A DNA stretch of 64,000 nt from Castanea sativa (Eukaryota > Streptophyta > Magnoliopsida > Fagales > Fagaceae), in NCBI RefSeq assembly GCF_040712315.1, contig NC_134018.1, positions 39,743,335-39,807,334 on the forward strand, written 5' to 3'. The notes under the pieces were generated by a model. The model was not told the DNA's origin. It saw nothing but the letters and a program-made list of their open reading frames with translations, and made no database searches. Positions 56,490 to 64,000 of the stretch are shown here, one piece after another (the first letter of the stretch is position 1; each line of letters starts with the position of its first letter). Both the position numbers and the translations under genes were made by a program.

Positions 56490-58762
56490 TTAAACCAAAA
56501 CTGGGTTTTCTAGATTATCTTTCTCGGGGAGGCTTAGTTTAGCCCATTTGGTTCGCAGTGTAATTAAAAAGAGGGCAACAGCTTGGCTGGAGAGGCCACA
56601 GATCAAGCCAATCCAAAAACCCTGTATAACATAATGCACACAAAGGAAACATTACAAAAATTTTTTAGTTGATTGTTTCTCAAATTTGTGAAGAAGAAAA
56701 ATCAAATTTTGTACGTCTATGCGGACATGTTAACTGATGTGTAGATACTTTGTTCACCGTATCATGATATAAGCTCACCTTAGCTTGCAGATTCGTCTTA
56801 AATCCAAGGCCGCATGCAATTGGTAAACCAATGATATAGAAGGTCGCCATGTTAACATAAACAGCCAAGTGCTGCCAACCATATCCTCTGGCCACCCCTG
56901 CAGTGTCAAAACCATTAGCCTTGAAACTGAAAATGTAAATTTGTAATGATGAGGTAGATAGAGCGTATTGTAGAAAATTGTATGATTCAGACCTGAAATG
57001 ACAGCTTGCACTGAATCAATGAGTGTTGAAATTGCAAGCAGAGGAGTCATTGAAGCAAATTCCTTAATGATTTCAGAGCTATCACTGAAGAAACTAGCCC
57101 ATATATTGTGACCAAATGCAATAGCCAAAGCAAGTGTGACCCCAACAAGGAGAGAGAGCTTTAGACTCACACCTATGGCATTCTTTGCCCGGTTGGGATG
57201 GCCTGCTCCCAACTCATTTGACACTCTTGTGCTGTCACAATAAGTTAAATTTTTTCAATATTTGGAACATACCGGAGAAAAGACAAAATTTTCCTCTAAA
57301 CTAGTTTGAAGAATCTCTGCCAACAAATTATGTGGCTTTTAGAGACCATCCACATGTACTTAATCACAGGTCTTGTTAAGTCTTCTTAACAAGTCATCTT
57401 AACAAGTCACATGACTATTAAAAAATTCATGTGATTAAAAGTACATGTTGATGGTTATTTCAATCATGGCATACATAGTGGGTTGGAGGAATTTTCCTTT
57501 TAAGTTTTGTCAAAGGAAATGCAGAGCTTAAAAAGAATAAGACAACTTAAAACGACGGTATTATACAAACTAACCTTGCAGCAGCACTGAGACCATATGA
57601 GAGCATGAAAGCGATAGCATCTGTACTCACGCTGAAGTTTTAATCCAAAAAAGAATTATTAAAGCAAAAATATCAAGTCTGTAACTGATACAGCTAGGGA
57701 AAATGACCGTGAAGCTTACCACATAGCAATCAATGAAGTGGCTGTTTCTGAGTTGGGCAACAATCCCGCTAAGAGAACCAGAATATCGAAAGCCCAGTAC
57801 TCCAAATTGACAAAATTTTCTAATTAGAGGACTTGTGAAAGTTATAAGGTCATGACTGTACTTATGATACCATGTCTTAGGGCTCAACTTATGTACTGGG
57901 GTAATTTTGGTCATAACGCTAATTTCAGTATGGACCGGGTTCTTTTAGCCTGTTTAATTTGAGATCAGTTTGGAATTTCATTTGGCCATGGTATATCACT
58001 AATATAAAGAAAATTTTCTGAAATTCAGAACACTTCATCAATCATTGGTGAGTGTTTAGTTCATATTATCTATCTTAACAAGACTGCCTTATGTTTTGTC
58101 ATTCTAAAATATATTCTCATATCAAAATACGCTATGTCACAGTTTTTTTTTTTAATTATTAAAAAAAAGCATAATCATTTAGAATAGCGGACACAATAGA
58201 ATTAAAAGCACACTTACCATACCATTGCTGCAGAGAGAAGGGCTAGTTTCAAGCTTGGAAGAATGTATTGGAATGATTCCACTGAAAATCCCCCCCATGT
58301 ATGCTCAAATCTCTTTGTACAAGTCACATACATGGCCAACATAAGGACTGATAGCCATAATGAAACTGAAGCTGCCAATGGAGCTCCCACAAAACCGAGA
58401 GATGTCCAGTGTACTAAAGCATATGCAACGCCAGTATGAATAACCAATGGTAGACCTGTGGATATGACCAGGGGCCACAAAATAGATTGTGTCTGAAGAA
58501 ACCTCAAGATGTTTTGCAGGAAGCCATATGCAAATAATCCAGGAATGAGACACCTTATATAGCGAGCGGCTGTCTTTGCAATCTCAGTTTCTTGATGAAG
58601 TAAGATTAGTATAGGTTCTGTATAGAACCAGATAATGGCTATGATGATAGAGAAAAGGAAGGATATGATACAAGAAGCTTGTAGATAAATCCCCAACAGT
58701 CTGTATACTTTTGCTCCAAATCCTTGCCCGCAAAGTGTCTCAAGTGATCCACTTAACCCAAT
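56490..58762 (-). CDS. MATE efflux transporter, six exons, first exon missing
   Basis: Exons 58762-58218, 57806-57720, 57631-57575, 57231-56993, 56897-56779 and 56621-56490 (TAA) keep phase throughout; 392 codons. Plant MATE (DTX) proteins export toxins, flavonoids, alkaloids or citrate using H+ or Na+ gradients across the plasma membrane or tonoplast. Seen: [31 protein letters not shown] cytosolic loop, [21 protein letters not shown] and about ten hydrophobic segments. The family has about 480-500 residues; the missing 90-100 residues (TM1-TM2) correspond to exon 1, not found up to 64000. The acceptor of the 87-bp exon reads AA (57808-57807) where AG is needed, and the nearest AG would shift the frame. 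An L1 fragment lies just upstream. A decayed or mis-spliced copy is likely, although the coding frame is otherwise intact. Confidence 0.83.
57338..57458. mobile_element. Small foldback MITE in a MATE intron
   Basis: ACCATCCACATGTACTTAATCACA (left) pairs with the inverted right end TGTGATTAAAAGTACATGTTGATGGT. Total about 120 bp, within the 343-bp MATE intron. Confidence 0.7.
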
Positions 58763-58929
58763 CTAGAATGAAAAAACAAATAATTATAATGTAAGAGTCA
58801 ACTATGGAGTATCATTGAATAGTTAGCCTTCAATTGAAACCACAGTTCGGTTCGGTTTCGTTTCAGGTGGACAACGTCAATTTCGGTCAAAACCGTTGGA
58901 GCAGTAATATGTCTTAACTATGAACCAGA

Positions 58930-60180
58930 ATAACAAGTGTGGCAGTGAATTTCTATCAAAATCTTCTTTGGCATTCCAGCAGGAGTCCTAACAAGTATAT
59001 CTACCCTAAATACTCTATAGCTTTAAATGGTGGCTTATTTGGATATTTTGAAGTGAAAAAGAGGTTGAGGCAAAAGGATCCTTTGTCCCCCTACCTCTTT
59101 GTACTGATTATAACGGTTTTCACAAGTTTCATATTGCAAAAAAGAGCAGGATGGATAGGTTTCAAGTACCATCCTAAAAGTAACAATAGTGAATCTGTTT
59201 CACCTATGTTTTGTTGATGACCAGTTGATTTTTTATGCTGCTAACAATAGAGTGAGCTACGAGCTAACACTTCCTAAAAATTCACTTTTTTATTTTATTT
59301 ATTTTCCTAGCTTAAATTCTAAGCAAAATAAGCTGTTGCAAATAACCTCATCCTTCACAAGAAGGCTGTTTGATTGAGCAAACCTCAAAATAACTGGTGT
59401 AAGATTGTGTGGTTTACAAATAATATCCCCAAGCACTCTTTCATTTATTTATTTGGTCGGCCATTCAAAACAGGCTCTCCCCACTAAAGATAACCTTGCT
59501 GTGGATTGTGGTCTCTGTTGGAGCAAGCCGGAAGCAAGGGATCACTTAATTATTTTTTGAGTGCTCTCTCTCCGAGAGCACAAAACGTGTCTTACCAACG
59601 AGTCTATTAGGGACTGGAACTCTGAAATGGTTTGGGCTGTGAATAAGCTCGAAGGTCACAATTTCCAGCAAGGTTGTTTGTAAGCTTGTCTGGTGTGGGA
59701 TGGTTTACACATGTGACACGTGGCTGATAGAATTTGCTAGAATCAATGAGAGAAGGATGAGAACAAAATTCTAAAAACAACTTCAACATGAATGAGACCC
59801 ACCACTTTTTGTATAAAATAAATAAATAAAACTGGTTTTAAATTGGTTTTCCAAACAGGCTCATATGCACTCAAGATCAGCTGGTGCAGAGAGTTCTATT
59901 CAAGATTGTCTTGTACAAAAGATGAACATTAAGCATACCAATATTCAAAGCAGAGTTCTTTGTACCCTTTGGATCACCATCCCCGTACTCTGTGTTTGAT
60001 TTTAGCTGTTAGTCTAGGCCTCTTCTGTGTTAGTATTTGCTAGTGCCTAGTGGGTCAGCTTTGGCTGCAGGTATAGTTTTGTTTCCTTCTGTGTTTTCTT
60101 GTTTTGTCTGCTCATGCAACTGTACCACAGTGCTTTGATCATGAAATATTTTCATTGTTCATTAAAATAAATTTAAAAGT
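58930..60180 (+). mobile_element. L1 LINE 3' fragment (RT to 3' UTR)
   Basis: 59010-59220 reads YSIALNGGLFGYF, RLRQKDPLSPYLFVL (GxRQGDPLSPYL with Gly to Lys) and LCFVDDQLIFY (the YxDD box). 59400-59560 carries zf-RVT pieces (PKHSFIYLFGRPFKTGSPH). A long 3' UTR ends near ATGAAATATTTTCATTGTTC and TTAAAATAAA at 60170. Many stops. Opposite in strand to the MATE gene and immediately upstream of its first visible exon. Confidence 0.8.
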
Positions 60181-60246
60181 AAGAATTATGTCACTTCAAT
60201 GGTATGTATGATCACCCTCATTTGGTCTTAATCATTCTCTTAATAG

Positions 60247-61190
60247 ATTGATGCTCTGTTTGATTGGGAGTGAAAAAGTGAGAGGATAAAAAAAATTTTG
60301 TTTTTTTGTGTGTGTGTTTAGTTGTAGAGGTGAAAAAGTGATAAGGTGAAAAACTCTTTTGTTTGGATGAAGAAAAAAAAAAAGAGAATAGAAAATGTAG
60401 TTTATATAAATTGACTAATATGCTATTGTTACCTAATAGATAAGAAATAGATTTATTTATATTCATTAAATAATATAAAAATTTACATTACACAAATTTT
60501 TATTATTTTTCTTTATTATTATATATAATATAAATTTTATGGGCAATAAAAATTGTATTATGTATTAACTTTGCTGGGAAGAAAAACGTGAGCAACAAAG
60601 TTTTGAATATATAAGTTCAACAATTCATATATACTAGGCAGAAAAGATCTAGTTAAAATCGTGGGCAACATCATAAAAAAGCATGGGCAAAATTAATATT
60701 GCTAAGCCAAAGATTTTAACTTGAGTTAATACTGGGCAGAAAATTAATATTGCTAAGCAAAACAAAAAGAAAAAAAAACAAAGAAAATTAAGTTGAGATT
60801 ATTACCCATAGAAGGAAAAAGAAAAAAAGAAAAATAGATGTTCTGATTATTACCATTGAGGTGTGAAGATGCTTGTAAAGAGGAGTCTGAGAAGATTGAT
60901 GATGAGAGCAAGGAAAGTGGGAATTAGGTGGGGTGGGTGAAATTGTAAGAGCAAAAAAGGAGGGTTACTTTTGTCTTTCTCTCTCAACAGACATTTTCAC
61001 CCCTGTTTTCTCTCTATTTCAGAGAGGCAAATTTTGTGCCGGCCTAGGTGAAAAATGCTTGGCCCCACCTAAAAATTTCCTTTCCTTCCCTCCTTACCAA
61101 ACAATACACAAACCTACTTTCTCTTCTATTTTTTCTCCATTATTTTCTATCCATCATATTTTACTTTCAATCAAACATACCTAGACTCTG
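60247..61190. mobile_element. Possible MITE or TIR element (GTTTGATTG ends)
   Basis: CTGTTTGATTGGGAGTGAAA (60252) and, inverted at the right, GTTTGATTGAAAGTAAAATA (about 61183-61164) could be terminal repeats of an element of about 940 bp. Target duplication not established. Confidence 0.35.
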
Positions 61191-61221
61191 TCATGAACTC
61201 AATATTTTTAACACTACATTA

Positions 61222-64000
61222 GAGCATCTCCAACAGATGTTGTATCTCTATTTTTTGGAGTAAAATACTACTATTCACACTCCAATAGGTTCTTTATACA
61301 CAAAACTTTTCCAAATTTTTTTGAAGTTGCTACAATAATTCTCTTAATTTAGAGAACACTATAGCAATTCTATAACCTTATTTTATCTTAAAAAATTGCC
61401 CAATGGTATTAATTTACTATTCTTTCTCTCTGATCCAAACGTTTTTACTTCTTCTCTTGGTTTCTCTTCAGAATACATCAACACAGCTCTCTCTCTATTC
61501 AAAAACTCCACTCTCACAAAATCAACCCTTGCCGTTGCTCTCTCTCACAAAACACTCGCACTGTGTCTTTCAATCGAAGTTCGCTCAACCACCTGTGATG
61601 AAGATAGGAATTCTAAAAACATTGGCTCAACCTTGAATATCGGTACCCAAAATTTTGATTTAATATGGTTTTTGTCATGTTTGAATTTATTAGTTTATCG
61701 TATGCGTTGATGATTTGGTGGTTTTGAATAATTTTCTACTGTTCTTCACCACTATTTGGGTTTAGGTTTTTTGTTCTTTTGTCTCTGTCCGTCTTTCACT
61801 CTGTTATTGATATTTTCTCTATTTTTCTATTTAATTAATCTTATTAGAGTCAGTAAACTAATCTGATTCCCTTTTACACACACAAACCAAGAAAAACAAA
61901 AAAACCCAAACAAAAAAAACAACAAAAAAGAAAATAGAATCGTTTTCCTCATTTGATTCCCACCAATCTCTGCTTTTTTTTTTTTTTGGTGTGGAAATAT
62001 TGAGAATCTGAATTCTGGGTTTTTTTTGTAGCTGAAATTGTGATGGGTTTCAAGCTCTAATCAAAATTTTTTGATCCAGTAATTTTTTTTTTCTTGAGTT
62101 GGGGTCAACCCCACTGATTGTAGTTGTGTTCTCTACTACGTTGACTTTAAAGAATTCTTGGTAATGGCAATGATGTTTGATCGCTGAATTCATATTGGGT
62201 TTTGCATGTTTGTCATTTTTGCTTGGTGGGTTTTTGATATCTATGTGGTTGGAATGGTTTTTGGAAAATGTTTTCTAGGAATTCTTGTTTTTGTTCTTTT
62301 TAAAGAGCATTGTCATAATTTCCATATGATTCTGTGAATTTTTGCTTCTGAATGTGATTTATATTGCTAATGCATGAATATGTGTGTTTCTATAGCTAAA
62401 AATTAAAAGATTTATTGACAAATGTATGAGTTCCTGTTGCATTGAATTTTGTGGGCCATGAATTAAAAAGTAGTGAAAATCTTATAGTTCTTGTTGCAAT
62501 TGACATGTGAAGCTGTGTGTGTGTAAATAATTTTGTGAATGAAAATGTAAGTGACTAATCTAAGAGTTCATGTTGCATTGAGTTGTGTAGTTCTAGAATG
62601 TGGTAATTTCTGTTGCTTGATTCCATGAGATTTTGTGAAAATTGTTTTTGAATGTACAGTCTTAATTGTGATATCTCTTGTGCTGTTAATATTTTGGGCT
62701 GAGAATGAAAATTTATGGACAGCTTTGAGGTTGAGTTTTTTAGAATGTGCCGATCATTGTAGTTTTGGTCCTTATGGTTTTTGTGTAATTGAGATAAATT
62801 ATTGTTAATTGCTTGAAACTGTGATAGAATTGGGAGTTTGATGCCAATAAACTATGAACTGAATGAAAGGGATTCTTTACACATTGTAGAATTATAAGTG
62901 GATTGGTGTTTCAATCTTTAATGGATTGGCATCTTTATTGGTTCTATAAGGAATTTTCAAGAACTATGTTTATTTTAAGGTACATAATAGGCTAGAATCC
63001 TATTCTATTCCTATCTCTATTTATAGAGTCAAATTTGGAGAGAGTACGTATTCCTTTCCTCAATATCTACCACCAATAGATATTTTTTCCTTCATAATTA
63101 TATATTTCTTGTTGTTCTTAATTACGATTGTCTTGTTGGTATGAAAATAAAAGGCAGGGGATGTGTCACTGTAGCTTCTGTAATGAATTATATGATTGAA
63201 ATGGTGATAATTTATCATTTATTTGAGGACTATGTTTTTTTGTTTTTGTTTTTGTTACTAGGAATGGATTCGAGTATTCCAAGAGACACGTCTTTCACTA
63301 ATCTTTTAGAAGATAGTTATGATGAATATATGTCAGGATCTTCACATATAAGTGGTGAAGATAGTGTTCCACAAGCTCAAGTATTTAGCCAAATGTCTCC
63401 ACCCCAAGTTGAATCCACAGCTAAGAAATTACAACGTGGCAGCAAAGTCTCCATACAAGAAGACGTGCTTCTTGTGTCTGCATTTCTTAACATCAACCAA
63501 GATGTAGTGCAAAGCACTAACCACATATTGGTCAAGAATTTGGGAGTATTACCACTAGTGGAAGACCTTCACTTCTGAGTATACGATGAGTTCTCTAATG
63601 AACCGATGGTCAACGATTCAACTTTGCACCAATAAGTTTTGTGGGTGTTTGACACAAATTGAATCAAAGAATGAAAGTGGTAAGACTATTGAAGACAGGG
63701 TAAATCTTATAAAGAAATTGTGTTAATTTGCTAATTTGTTCCAACTGTTTCAAGATAGTAACTATAAGCTATTTGTTAATTTTTCAGCTTAATGCAGCAA
63801 AAGAGCTCTATCAAGTATTGCAGCATACCAAATTTCAATGTGAACATTGCTGGAATTTATTAAAGTACTCACCAAAATGGTTGGCTATTGGTAACAATCA
63901 GCAACCAAAAAAAAGAGGGAGATCTGAGGCATCTTCACCTTCTAATCTAAAGTCAATAAGTTTAGAGGATAATGATATTCCATAGGTTCCAATTATAAAC
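61222..64000 (+). mobile_element. Probable PIF/Harbinger element, left end
   Basis: GAGCATCTCCAACAGATG starts at 61222 directly after TTA (61219-61221). GAGCATCTCCAACAG termini with a TTA/TAA duplication are typical of PIF/Harbinger elements. The region contains the broken Myb/NAM-associated ORF that such elements carry beside their transposase. No right end lies in the window; the transposase would be beyond 64000. Confidence 0.55.
63264..63985 (+). pseudogene. Myb-like/NAM-associated ORF of Harbinger type, broken
   Basis: After an acceptor AG the ATG at 63264 gives MDSSIPRDTSFTNLLEDSYD, then VSIQEDVLLVSAFLNINQDV. A one-base deletion near 63515 shifts the frame to YWSRIWEYY, a TAG interrupts it, then SSLMNRWSTIQLCTNKFCGC and ESGKTIEDR end at a GT donor (63700). 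Exon 2 (63788-63985) reads LNAAKELYQVLQ, FQCEHCWNLLKYSPKW and a KKRGR tail. This is the trihelix/Myb-like DNA-binding protein often annotated as NAM-associated or 'GST T3-like' and linked to PIF/Harbinger transposons. A frameshift plus a stop make it a pseudogene. Confidence 0.77.

Noticed and set aside
61396..61710. 104-codon plus ORF as a gene
   Set aside because: No recognisable domain; it lies in the leader or intron region of the probable Harbinger element.
63141..63263. N-terminal extension of the Myb-like ORF from the ATG at 63141
   Set aside because: The homologous protein starts at 63264 just after a TTACTAG acceptor; upstream codons look intronic.

Overview
This is a nuclear plant genomic window from an AT-rich, repeat-dense eudicot, most likely a woody species. 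I infer that from intron-split plant genes with GT-AG junctions, plant-type L1, copia, Tat-gypsy and Helitron elements, abundant MITEs and long (TA)n tracts. The host family cannot be fixed from sequence alone; Fagaceae is only an impression. There are no operons, CRISPR arrays, rRNA genes or convincing tRNA genes.

Genes. Only one host gene is complete and apparently intact: a 14-3-3 protein on the minus strand (ATG at 11451, stop at 5870-5872, seven coding exons, 258 residues). The first two exons of a HAD-type FMN phosphatase/riboflavin kinase-like gene (minus, ATG at 2546) lie near the left edge, with no further exons found. A MATE efflux transporter (minus, 58762 to 56490) has six in-frame exons but lacks its first exon, and one splice acceptor reads AA. 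The 14-3-3 gene has a second, dead tandem copy upstream (27707 down to about 16055) with stops and frameshifts.

Mobile DNA. The dead 14-3-3 copy is a transposon graveyard, and the intact copy serves as its empty-site reference. In intron 3 sits a near full-length L1 LINE (about 16537-24060), itself split by a 1509-bp Helitron (22315-23823) that carries the last exon of the proteasome ATPase gene RPT1. Exon 2 holds a hAT-like MITE (24384-24963). Intron 1 holds a solo LTR (26084-26554) and a MULE-like element (26757-27507). Just beyond the promoter lie another solo LTR (28199-28980) and a copia element (29012-35536). A fourth kind of LTR, with an internal tandem array, lies between the two 14-3-3 copies (12393-13905).

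Right half. A Tat-type Ty3/gypsy element with two RNase H domains, no integrase core and an internal tandem duplication occupies 36359-43617. Next to it is a Pack-MULE-like element (43649-45082) with terminal inverted repeats and a perfect 9-bp target duplication; it carries a broken IQD (IQ-domain protein) fragment that is interrupted by a solo LTR. Further right come a 27-28-bp minisatellite, diverged tandem duplications, L1 fragments, Helitron ends, MITEs, the MATE gene and, at the right edge, the start of a probable PIF/Harbinger element with a broken Myb/NAM-associated ORF.

I found no convincing undescribed multi-gene system. The most informative observations are the two independent captures of host exons (RPT1 in a Helitron, IQD in a Pack-MULE) and the layered insertions that the 14-3-3 paralogue comparison exposes.
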